The position numbers and the translations under genes were made by a program. The notes beneath the pieces were generated by a model, which had not been told where the DNA came from, did not search any database, and saw only the letters and a program-made list of their open reading frames with translations. 64,000 bases of DNA from Caballeronia jiangsuensis. GTDB lineage: Bacteria; Pseudomonadota; Gammaproteobacteria; Burkholderiales; Burkholderiaceae. Below are positions 26,848 through 33,775 of this stretch, in pieces. The stretch lies in contig JFHF01000032.1 in assembly GCA_000648925.1 (NCBI GenBank), positions 1-64,000 on the forward strand, given 5' to 3'. The stretch's first letter is position 1. Every line of letters begins with the position of its first letter.

Positions 26848-27042
26848 TCACAGCGGATGCAGTTTGCCGTTGAGGTCCATCGTCCACTGTGATCCGTCCT
26901 TGAATGTCAGCACGCCGCTTTGAGCGTCGATATGAGTCGGCTTGCCGGCTGGCTCTTTCTTGTCGCCTCCGACGATCCGGGACATCTCGGCAGAGGACAG
27001 TTTCTGGGCATGTTGCAGATCGTCGAGCTTCAGGTTCGCCAT
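26848..27042 (-). CDS. Small peptide with a double-glycine leader
   Basis: A 64-residue peptide starting at ATG 27042 after an AGGAGAAACGCC ribosome site; the longer frame has no such signal. Residues 1-26 end LSSAEMSRIVGG, the pattern of a double-glycine leader cut by C39 peptidase transporters. The 38-residue remainder (DKKEPAGKPT onward) has no cysteine, so it is not a lanthipeptide or a disulfide bacteriocin. No C39 transporter or modifying enzyme is nearby. The upstream 345 bases up to the sigma-54 activator contain only regulatory structure: an inverted repeat GGCATAAG/CTTATGCC at 27142-27176 and a -24/-12 element. Confidence 0.7.
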   Translation of the reverse strand: MANLKLDDLQHAQKLSSAEMSRIVGGDKKEPAGKPTHIDAQSGVLTFKDGSQWTMDLNGKLHPL

Positions 27043-27318
27043 GGCGTTTCTCCTTGCGGTGCGTAAGCGGGAGTTGATTAGAATCGAATCGAGCGTAGAG
27101 GCGCTCGCTTCAGTCTTTTGCATTGTGTATGCCAACGCTCGGGCATAAGCCTTCGAAGCCTGCGGCGCCTTATGCCGCGGGCTTGTGACATGCAACCCCG
27201 CGTCAACCATCGACCGACAAGTCAGATGCTGGCCAACACACGAAGCGCGGCACTGTCTGCTTCATTGCGACATCTCACATCCTTTCGTTTCGCCAACACA
27301 AACGCCACCCGTGCTCTT

Positions 27319-27334
27319 TGGCTCAGGACTTGCT
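27319..27334 (+). promoter_or_regulatory. Candidate sigma-54 promoter of the activator gene
   Basis: TGGCTCAGGACTTGCT keeps GG and GC at the 10-base spacing of the -24/-12 sigma-54 consensus (TGGCAC-N5-TTGCW). It lies 57 bases before the activator ATG. Similar elements precede pqqA and the alcohol dehydrogenase gene. Confidence 0.55.
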
Positions 27335-27390
27335 TTTATCCGCGCTCACGCAACCGGCGATACGACCGGAACTTGCACAAGGAGGAGATG

Positions 27391-29334
27391 ATGCAAGACG
27401 ATGTCCGCGAGATCGCGGCGACCCACGATGACCGAGAAAGCGGCTGGCTGATCCCGTCGATCCGCAAGGCGCATGAGCGGTCGGAGACGTTCGGCCTGAA
27501 CGAATCGACTCGTCCCGATTACGACGTGCTCACCGATGGCGACTTGCTGCTCAAGCTCGAACAAAACCGCGTGCTATGCGCGCACGCGACGCCGGTGATG
27601 GAAACGCTGCGTGAACAAATCGTCAACACGCAGAGCATGATCGTGTTGACCGACGCTCAAGGCCTCATTCTCCATTCCACCGGCGACGACGACTTCCTGG
27701 CACGCGCCGAAAAGGTCGCGCTCATAGCCGGCGCGAACTGGGCCGAGGAACGACAAGGCACCAATGCGATCGGCACTGCGATCGCGGAATGCTCCCCGAC
27801 CGTCGTGCATGGCGATCAGCACTATCTCGCGGCCAATCGCTTTCTGACATGCTCCAGCGTGCCGATCCTCGATCCTTATGGCGATCTGATCGGCGTGCTG
27901 GACGTCACTGGCGATCATCGAAGCTACCATCGTCATACGATGGCGCTCGCGCGCATGTCGGTGCAGATGATCGAAAACCATCTGTTTTCCAGCACTTTTC
28001 AGGGCATGCTGCAGATCGCGTTCCATAGCCGCCCCGAGTTTCTCGGCACGCTGATGGAGGGCATCATGGCCTTCACCTGCGATGGCCGCTTTCTCTCCGC
28101 CAATCGCAGTGCGCAGTTTCAGTTCGGCCTGCCGCTTTCGGCGTTGCGCGCGCATACGCTTTCATCGCTCTTCGGACTGACGAGCGCGCAACTGATCGAT
28201 CGTTCGCAGGCGAGCCGCGCGCCGCATATTCCCCTCGACCTGAACAACGGCGCCGTCGTGTGCGCACGCGTGCGCCTGAATCGCGCCCCGATCGCCGGAA
28301 TGACGTCCTCGTCCGTCGCGAACAAACCCGCGCCGCGCGCATCCATTGCGATCGATGCGTCATCGAAACTCGCATCGCTTAACACGGGCGATCCCAGAGT
28401 GGCCGCGGTAATCGGCAAGGTACGCAAGGTCATCGGCAAGGACATACCGATACTCGTCACGGGCGAAACGGGCACCGGCAAGGAGTTGCTCGCGCAGGCG
28501 ATTCACAGCGATTCTCCGCGCCGCGCGGGGCCATTCGTCGCGGTGAACTGCGCATCGATTCCGGAGAACCTGATTGAATCGGAGCTCTTCGGTTATGAGG
28601 AAGGCGCGTTCACCGGCGCACGACGCAAGGGCGCGGCCGGCAAGCTGCTGCAGGCGAATGGCGGCACGCTGTTTCTCGATGAAATCGGCGACATGCCCTA
28701 TCCATTGCAAGTGCGCCTGCTGCGCGTGCTGCAGGAGCGTGTCGTCGATCCGCTGGGTTCCAGCAAGTCGATACCGGTCGATGTGGCGATCATCTGCGCG
28801 ACGCACCGCAATCTGCGAGAGATGATCGAGCAGAACAGCTTTCGCGAAGACTTGTATTACCGCTTGAATGGACTCGTCGTCAAGCTGCCGCCATTGCGCG
28901 AGCGCACCGACCTCGCGACCGTGATCACGAAGATGCTGCAGGCCGTGAGCGCCGACGAAGCGTGCGGTATGCGCCTGTCCATCGACGATGAAGTGATGAC
29001 GCTTTTCGAGAAGTACGCATGGCCCGGCAACTTCCGGCAACTGTGCAATCTGCTGCGCACCGCGGCCGCGATGGTGGACGACGATGGCTGCATTCGTCGG
29101 GAACATCTTCCGGAGGACTTCTTCGAGGAGCCCCTCGGCAATGTACAAAACGTGTTTGAAGCGTACCCTTCATCGACGCTCGCTTCGGGACGGCTACAGG
29201 AAGTCACGGCATCCGTGATCGCGGCCGCGCTCGCGCGCCATCGTGGCAACGTATCCGCCGCCGCGCGCGCGCTCGGCGTTTCGCGCAACACGATCTATCG
29301 CAAGATGCCCGCTTGTTCACCGATGGAGCAATGA
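27391..29334 (+). CDS. Sigma-54-dependent activator (AcoR-like) of the PQQ/alcohol dehydrogenase genes
   Basis: A 647-residue enhancer-binding protein. AAGGAGGAG at 27379-27387 precedes two adjacent ATGs (27388 and 27391); the second has better spacing. Residues 75-205 form a GAF-type sensor domain. An AAA+ domain follows, with Walker A GETGTGKE (358-365), the sigma-54 contact loop GAFTGA (405-410) and the FLDEIGDMP Walker B. The end, RGNVSAAARALGVSRNTIYRKM, is a Fis-type helix-turn-helix. AcoR-type proteins activate dehydrogenase genes when a small metabolite binds the N-terminal domain. Sigma-54-type promoters before pqqA and the PQQ-dependent dehydrogenase make these the likely targets. 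Confidence 0.92.
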   Translation: MQDDVREIAATHDDRESGWLIPSIRKAHERSETFGLNESTRPDYDVLTDGDLLLKLEQNRVLCAHATPVMETLREQIVNTQSMIVLTDAQGLILHSTGDDDFLARAEKVALIAGANWAEERQGTNAIGTAIAECSPTVVHGDQHYLAANRFLTCSSVPILDPYGDLIGVLDVTGDHRSYHRHTMALARMSVQMIENHLFSSTFQGMLQIAFHSRPEFLGTLMEGIMAFTCDGRFLSANRSAQFQFGLPLSALRAHTLSSLFGLTSAQLIDRSQASRAPHIPLDLNNGAVVCARVRLNRAPIAGMTSSSVANKPAPRASIAIDASSKLASLNTGDPRVAAVIGKVRKVIGKDIPILVTGETGTGKELLAQAIHSDSPRRAGPFVAVNCASIPENLIESELFGYEEGAFTGARRKGAAGKLLQANGGTLFLDEIGDMPYPLQVRLLRVLQERVVDPLGSSKSIPVDVAIICATHRNLREMIEQNSFREDLYYRLNGLVVKLPPLRERTDLATVITKMLQAVSADEACGMRLSIDDEVMTLFEKYAWPGNFRQLCNLLRTAAAMVDDDGCIRREHLPEDFFEEPLGNVQNVFEAYPSSTLASGRLQEVTASVIAAALARHRGNVSAAARALGVSRNTIYRKMPACSPMEQ

Positions 29335-29356
29335 GTTGTTCCATGCGGTGTTCCAC
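29324..29356. promoter_or_regulatory. Candidate upstream activator sites before pqqA
   Basis: TGGAGCAA at 29324-29331 pairs with TTGTTCCA at 29336-29343 with one mismatch and a 4-base spacer, and TGTTCCA repeats directly 12 bases later (29349-29355). The block lies about 110-150 bases upstream of the pqqA -24/-12 element, the usual distance for an enhancer. Binding by the neighbouring activator is inferred. Confidence 0.35.
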
Positions 29357-29462
29357 TTCGATACACCCCTGTCACGAAGAGGCACAGCGCGGCACATCGG
29401 CCGCGCATCTTCGAAATTGAACTGAAAGGCAGAAGCGTGCACATGCACTGTCTTTTCATCGA

Positions 29463-29478
29463 AGGCATAGAGCTTGCA
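29463..29478 (+). promoter_or_regulatory. Candidate sigma-54 promoter of pqqA
   Basis: AGGCATAGAGCTTGCA holds GG and GC at the exact -24/-12 spacing. It ends 62 bases before the pqqA ATG. No sigma-70-like pair of similar quality is seen in the 206-base gap between the activator gene and pqqA. Confidence 0.65.
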
Positions 29479-29540
29479 TTTTCGACGTCCGATTGCGAAC
29501 GCTTCGCGATCCAACTCGAACATCACCCAAGGAGATGAAC

Positions 29541-29615
29541 ATGCAATGGACGACACCTGCCTTCACCGATCTTCGCTTCGGCTTCGAGATCACGATGTAT
29601 ATCGCCACACGTTGA
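29541..29615 (+). CDS. pqqA: PqqA, precursor peptide of pyrroloquinoline quinone
   Basis: A 24-residue peptide, below the usual ORF cut-off, after an AAGGAGATGAAC ribosome site. It reads [15 protein letters not shown] and then EITMYIATR. Glu16 and Tyr20 are spaced exactly as the Glu and Tyr that PqqE crosslinks to build PQQ, and PAFTDLR is the conserved PqqA leader. The peptide is normally bound by PqqD, crosslinked by PqqE and finished by PqqB and PqqC. Here only pqqD follows. It may supply extra precursor to a PQQ pathway encoded elsewhere. Confidence 0.93.
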   Translation: MQWTTPAFTDLRFGFEITMYIATR

Positions 29616-29631
29616 TGCTTCGATGATGCAA

Positions 29632-29655
29632 GCCCGGGTTGCATCGCACCCGGGC
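29632..29655 (+). terminator. Hairpin after pqqA, probable attenuator/terminator
   Basis: GCCCGGGT (29632-29639) and ACCCGGGC (29648-29655) form a perfect 8-base GC stem with an 8-base loop, followed by pyrimidine-rich CTTCTTTCTCC. A hairpin here would let pqqA mRNA exceed that of pqqD. That fits the need for more precursor peptide than chaperone. Confidence 0.6.
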
Positions 29656-29680
29656 CTGCACACTTCTTTCTCCGTCCCAC

Positions 29681-29962
29681 ATGAACCCAACGACCGCGCA
29701 TGCGGGCGCACCTACGCGCCCGCGTTTGCGTGCGCCTCTGAAGCTGCATTGGCATGCGGACATGAGCACGTGCGAAATCGTGCATCCGAGCGGCAGCGTC
29801 GAACTCAATCGCAGCGCCGGCGAAATACTCGCGCGCTGTGATGGCACGCGCGAACTCGACGACATCATCGGCGAGCTCGAAGTGCGCTTCGGCATGGAGG
29901 GGCTCGCAGTCGACGTGTATCGCTTCATCGATGAAGCGCGACGTCTCGGCTGGCTCTACTGA
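29681..29962 (+). CDS. pqqD: PqqD, peptide chaperone of PQQ biosynthesis
   Basis: A 93-residue protein of PqqD size. ATG at 29681 is preferred over TTG at 29639, which lies in the hairpin. PRLRAPLKLHWHAD leads into the core VHPSGSVELNRSAGEILARC, then DGTRELDDIIGELE and the end ARRLGWLY, all typical of PqqD. The protein forms a winged-helix recognition domain that binds PqqA and delivers it to the radical SAM enzyme PqqE. pqqB, pqqC and pqqE do not lie between pqqA and this gene or after it, which is unusual for a pqq operon. Confidence 0.93.
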   Translation: MNPTTAHAGAPTRPRLRAPLKLHWHADMSTCEIVHPSGSVELNRSAGEILARCDGTRELDDIIGELEVRFGMEGLAVDVYRFIDEARRLGWLY

Positions 29963-30109
29963 ACTCGCGTTGTCACATCGGGCAACACGTCAAACGTCCC
30001 ACTGCTCCACGATGCAACACCCACGCATCAATGCGACATGCGCCCTCGCGCGCAGCGCTCGTGCATGAGATCCGCATGCAGCAAGGCACTCGCATGCGTG
30101 AATCGTCAA

Positions 30110-30125
30110 TGGCATATGACTTGCC
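30110..30125 (+). promoter_or_regulatory. Candidate sigma-54 promoter of the alcohol dehydrogenase
   Basis: TGGCATATGACTTGCC matches TGGCA-N6-TTGC with GG and GC in the exact -24/-12 positions. It lies 77 bases before the dehydrogenase ATG in a 240-base gap that holds no other gene. Confidence 0.7.
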
Positions 30126-30202
30126 TTGAAGATGCCGCAACCGTTTCGCATCGCTATCGAGATTCAAAAAGAAGTTGCATCGACAATACCCAGGAGACAA
30201 CG

Positions 30203-31942
30203 ATGAAGATTCGCTTCAGTCCGGCATTGCGCATCGCGGCCATTGCAGCAGGCGCCGTTGCCGCATTCAGCGTAGCGCAGCATCAGGCCATCGCGGCGAG
30301 CACCACGCCGGCGCAGTATCCGGATGTCAGCTATGAGCGTCTCGCGAGTGCGCAGGAGGATCCAGGCTGGCTCACGTACTACCGCACGTATAACGGTCAT
30401 GGTCATTCGCCGCTCAAGCAGATCGACACGAGCAATGTGAAGAATCTGAAGCAGGTATGGAGCTACAAGTTTCCGAAGGACCTGCAACAGGGCTTCGAAG
30501 CGACACCCATCGTCAACGGACGCTTTCTTTTCGTGACGACGCCCAAGGACAACGTCTATGCATTCGATGCCGCGACCGGCAAACAGCTCTGGAAATACGA
30601 GCCGAATCTCGATGCGAGATCGTTCAAGACTGCGTGTTGCGATGTGGTCAATCGCGGCGTCGCGTTATACGGAAAGAATGTCTATGTCGCGATGTTGAGC
30701 GGCGAAGTAGCGGCGCTCGATGCGCAAACAGGCGCGCTCGTGTGGAAGAAGGCGATGTTCGATCCGGGCGTCGGCTATGCGTTTTCGCTTGCACCGCTCG
30801 CGCTCGATGGCGCACTCGTCGTCGGCAGCTCGGGCGGCGAATACGGCGCGCGCGGCTTCATCGCGGCACTCGATCCCAATGACGGCAAGGTGCTCTGGAA
30901 GCGCTATACGGTGCCTGGCGCGAAGGAACCCGGCGGCAATACATGGCCCGACGGCATGCAGGAACATGGTGGCGCGCCCGCATGGCTCACCGGCACATAC
31001 GACGCAGCGAGCAAGACGCTTTATTGGGGCGTCGGCAATCCGGGACCGTGGCTCGCCGATCTTCGTCCTGGCGACAATCTCTATTCCGATTCTCTGCTCG
31101 CACTCGATCCGAAGACGGGCGACCTCAAGTGGCACTATCAATACACGGCCCATGACACGTGGGACTATGACGGCGTGAACACGCCCGTGCTCGCGAACAT
31201 CAAGTATCAGGGCAAGGACTACGACGCGATCATTCATGCTGATCGCAACGGCTTTTTCCATGCGATCGATCGCAGCAACGGCAAGCTGATCTATGCGCGG
31301 CCTTTCGTCACCGCGACATCGGTCACGGGTTATACGGACGATGGCAAGCCGATTCAGGATGCAGCCAAGTATCCGAAGACAGGCACGACCATCGAAACAT
31401 GTCCCAGCTTCCTCGGCGGCAAGAACTGGTGGTCCGTATCATACGATCCGCAAACGCATCTCGCGATCGTGCCGGCCCTGCATGCGTGCATGTCCTTGTC
31501 GGGCAAGTCGGTGAATTACATGGAAGGTCTGCCTTATCTCGGCGAAGGCTTCGAGATCAAGCCCGAGCCGGGCAGCAAAGGTTATGGCGAACTGCAGGCC
31601 ATCGATGTCGATACCGGCAAGAAGGTCTGGAGTCACTGGAGCAAGCTGCCCTGGAACGGCGGCGTCGCGACGACTGCGGGCGGTCTCGCATTCAGCGGCT
31701 CGCTCGATGGCCATCTCTATGCGTTCGATGAAAAGACCGGCAAGGTCTTGTGGCAAAGCCCCAAGCTCGCGAGCGGCATCATCGCGCAGCCTTCGGTATA
31801 TGAGATCGATGGCAAGGAATACGTCGCCATTCTCGCGGGCTATGGCGGCGCGAATCCGATCTGGGGCGGACCGATGGCGAAAGCCGCGGACAAGGTCCCG
31901 CGCGGCGGCACGCTCTATGTGTTCGCGCTGAATCGCACCTGA
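30203..31942 (+). CDS. PQQ-dependent alcohol dehydrogenase, probably lanthanide-dependent (XoxF/ExaA family)
   Basis: A 579-residue periplasmic quinoprotein. ATG at 30203 follows a CAGGAGA site; residues 1-32 are a signal peptide ending in AIAAS. The eight-bladed propeller has repeated W-docking motifs such as DAATGKQLWKYE and DAQTGALVWKKA. Adjacent cysteines CC at 145-146 form the disulfide ring over PQQ. Glu213 (GGEYG) and Asn279 (GNPGPW) are metal ligands, and Asp321 (WDYDG) is the catalytic base. Asp323, two residues on, is the extra metal ligand of lanthanide-dependent enzymes; calcium enzymes have Ala or Ser there. The enzyme oxidises an alcohol and passes electrons to cytochrome c. It is slightly shorter than typical XoxF. 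Confidence 0.92.
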   Translation: MKIRFSPALRIAAIAAGAVAAFSVAQHQAIAASTTPAQYPDVSYERLASAQEDPGWLTYYRTYNGHGHSPLKQIDTSNVKNLKQVWSYKFPKDLQQGFEATPIVNGRFLFVTTPKDNVYAFDAATGKQLWKYEPNLDARSFKTACCDVVNRGVALYGKNVYVAMLSGEVAALDAQTGALVWKKAMFDPGVGYAFSLAPLALDGALVVGSSGGEYGARGFIAALDPNDGKVLWKRYTVPGAKEPGGNTWPDGMQEHGGAPAWLTGTYDAASKTLYWGVGNPGPWLADLRPGDNLYSDSLLALDPKTGDLKWHYQYTAHDTWDYDGVNTPVLANIKYQGKDYDAIIHADRNGFFHAIDRSNGKLIYARPFVTATSVTGYTDDGKPIQDAAKYPKTGTTIETCPSFLGGKNWWSVSYDPQTHLAIVPALHACMSLSGKSVNYMEGLPYLGEGFEIKPEPGSKGYGELQAIDVDTGKKVWSHWSKLPWNGGVATTAGGLAFSGSLDGHLYAFDEKTGKVLWQSPKLASGIIAQPSVYEIDGKEYVAILAGYGGANPIWGGPMAKAADKVPRGGTLYVFALNRT

Positions 31943-32016
31943 CCCAATCTGATCGGACCGCGAGCTCGCGTCATCGCGCGCTTGCGGTGCTCACTGTCAT
32001 CACCGGACGCTTCGAC

Positions 32017-33234
32017 ATGAATCATCCTCTCAACTCCATTCGCGCGGCGGGCATGCTGGCCGCATGCATCGCGCTCGCGCCATCGGCCTCCGATGCCGCC
32101 GTGAAGATCTGCACGTTTCCCGGCAGCCCGTCGGCGGCGCTGGATCGCAGCGTCGCGCAGGCTGTCTTCGCCCGCGCCAACATCGCGGCGACGATCGTTT
32201 CAAACGGCATCGGTGAAGGCGACGATGACGGCGTGTCGCTCACGGAACTCGACAAGACACTCGCGCGCGATTGCGACGTGATTGCGGGCTTTCCACGTTC
32301 CACCGTCGCCGATGCATCCGGCGGCAAGATGCAATTCTCACGCGGCTATCTGCGCGCGGGCTATGTCAGCATCGAAACGCCCGGCGCGGATCTGAAGGAC
32401 GCCGCGAAGCGCACGGTCGCCGCGACCTATGCGAGCCCGGCACAACTGATCGCCGTGCAACAACACGACGTGACGCTCGATCTGGAGAACACGTCGGCAT
32501 CGACGGTCGAAGCGGTGGCGAACGGACGCGCGCAACGCGCGATCGTATGGTATCCCGCGGTCGTCGCGTATCGCGTGGCGCATCCCGAGCGCAGCTTCAC
32601 GGTCGCGACCGCCGATTCACCGTATGCGGACTGGCAACTGACCTTCGCGTTCGGCGAAAGGACCGCCGCGTTGCGCACGCGCATAGACGATGCGCTCACG
32701 TCGATGACCAACGATGGCCGCTTGCAGGCGCTGACCAAACAATGGGCCCTTCCTTCGCAAACCGCGTCGGCAATGCGCTATCTCGACGAGCCATCGCACG
32801 CATCGTCCGCGCATCCGGGCATCATGCTCGCGGATGCCAACGCAACGCGCGCAGGCCGCTTCATCAAGGTCGCGAATGAGGGTGGCGTCGAGCCGCCATC
32901 GTTCGAACAGGCGCAAACCACGCACGGCAAGACGCTTTATTCGAGTTCATGCGCGAAGTGCCACGGCGCGCAGCTTCAGGGTGTGACCGCGCCTGCGTTG
33001 CAAGGTCCTGCATTCGCGCCGCCGTCGAATTCGCACCTTACTGTCGGCGGCATTTTCACTTACATGACGACCAACATGCCCGCGGATCGTCCTGGCAAGA
33101 TGAAAGATCAGGACTATGCCGACATCATGGCCTTCCTGCTGATGTCGAACGGCTACAAGCCCGGCGGAGCGAAGATGACGGCGGACAGCGCACGTGCGTC
33201 GAAACTGCCGCTCAACGCCGGGCCTGCACGATGA
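32017..33234 (+). CDS. Fused periplasmic binding protein and cytochrome c (XoxJ-XoxG-like)
   Basis: A 405-residue exported protein with a signal peptide at residues 1-28. Residues 28-245 are a family 3 solute-binding-type domain (AVKICTFPGSPSAALDRSVA; DLENTSASTVEAVANGRAQ), like the XoxJ/MxaJ proteins that accompany quinoprotein dehydrogenases. Residues 290-380 are a class I cytochrome c: the heme site CAKCH is at 312-316 and the likely distal ligand is Met354 in YMTTNMPADRPG. The two functions are normally separate genes (xoxJ and xoxG). The protein is encoded 74 bases after the dehydrogenase, so it is the likely electron acceptor with a tethered partner domain. The start at ATG 32017 has only a weak ribosome site. 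Confidence 0.9.
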   Translation: MNHPLNSIRAAGMLAACIALAPSASDAAVKICTFPGSPSAALDRSVAQAVFARANIAATIVSNGIGEGDDDGVSLTELDKTLARDCDVIAGFPRSTVADASGGKMQFSRGYLRAGYVSIETPGADLKDAAKRTVAATYASPAQLIAVQQHDVTLDLENTSASTVEAVANGRAQRAIVWYPAVVAYRVAHPERSFTVATADSPYADWQLTFAFGERTAALRTRIDDALTSMTNDGRLQALTKQWALPSQTASAMRYLDEPSHASSAHPGIMLADANATRAGRFIKVANEGGVEPPSFEQAQTTHGKTLYSSSCAKCHGAQLQGVTAPALQGPAFAPPSNSHLTVGGIFTYMTTNMPADRPGKMKDQDYADIMAFLLMSNGYKPGGAKMTADSARASKLPLNAGPAR

Positions 33235-33263
33235 GTTAGCCATGCGGACGCTCGCCGCGCAAC

Positions 33264-33292
33264 TTTAAATACGTCACAACGTGATATATAAT
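33264..33292 (+). promoter_or_regulatory. Weak candidate promoter before a small membrane protein gene
   Basis: A perfect TATAAT at 33287-33292 lies 17 bases after the poor -35 match TTTAAA (33264-33269). TCAC-AAC-GTGA (33274-33284) is a short inverted repeat in the spacer and could be an operator. The next start codon is about 90 bases downstream. Confidence 0.35.
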
Positions 33293-33379
33293 TGAGTTGT
33301 CGCGCGGGCGGATCGACCTGGGCCGCAGCGCGGCGCAATGCGCAAGTCAGCCGGTTCCAGCCGGCGGGAGGCCAGCGTC

Positions 33380-33565
33380 GTGCTTATCAATAACGAGTTT
33401 GAAATCGGCTATCTTGTCGTCGTTTTCGCTTTGCTCGGCGTCATCCTGATCGGCGCGCTGCTCACGGCGCTGCATCTGGATCGCTGGCATCCGAAGCTCA
33501 TCAGCGCAGCCATCGGGGCGCTACTCGGGCTTGCGCTGATCGAAGCGGTGCCGATGCTCACCTGA
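33380..33565 (+). CDS. Small two-helix membrane protein, unknown function
   Basis: A 61-residue protein with two hydrophobic segments, IGYLVVVFALLGVILIGALL and PKLISAAIGALLGLALIEA. GTG at 33380 is preferred because GGGAGG lies 8 bases before it; ATG at 33338 would add 14 residues. It follows the cytochrome fusion gene by 145 bases and could be a membrane anchor or assembly factor for that system. I do not recognise the family. Confidence 0.5.
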   Translation: MLINNEFEIGYLVVVFALLGVILIGALLTALHLDRWHPKLISAAIGALLGLALIEAVPMLT

Positions 33566-33608
33566 CGACACACCCTGACGCTTCGTCGAGACTTCGGTAC
33601 GTCGCGGC

Positions 33609-33664
33609 ACAAGGGCGGCAGCATGCTCGCTAACACGGAGCATGCGCGCCGCCTTGTTTCTTTT
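33609..33664 (+). terminator. Intrinsic terminator after the dehydrogenase module
   Basis: A long, slightly imperfect hairpin (left arm 33609-33628, right arm 33638-33657, with GCATGCTC/GAGCATGC and GGCGGC/GCCGCC blocks) is followed by TTTCTTTT. It probably ends the transcript of the small membrane protein. Confidence 0.75.
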
Positions 33665-33775
33665 CATCCCTCACATCTTTCATTTCGCGCCGTGCGCATT
33701 GGCATAATGCAGCACGAGCACGCGCATGCGTCGCGTCTTCGCCGATCATTCCGCTTCATCACCGAACGAAACCGC

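Noticed and set aside
26848-29962. PqqD as the recognition partner of the double-glycine peptide
   Set aside because: The peptide is on the other strand behind a large regulator gene, and the adjacent PqqA is the obvious PqqD partner.
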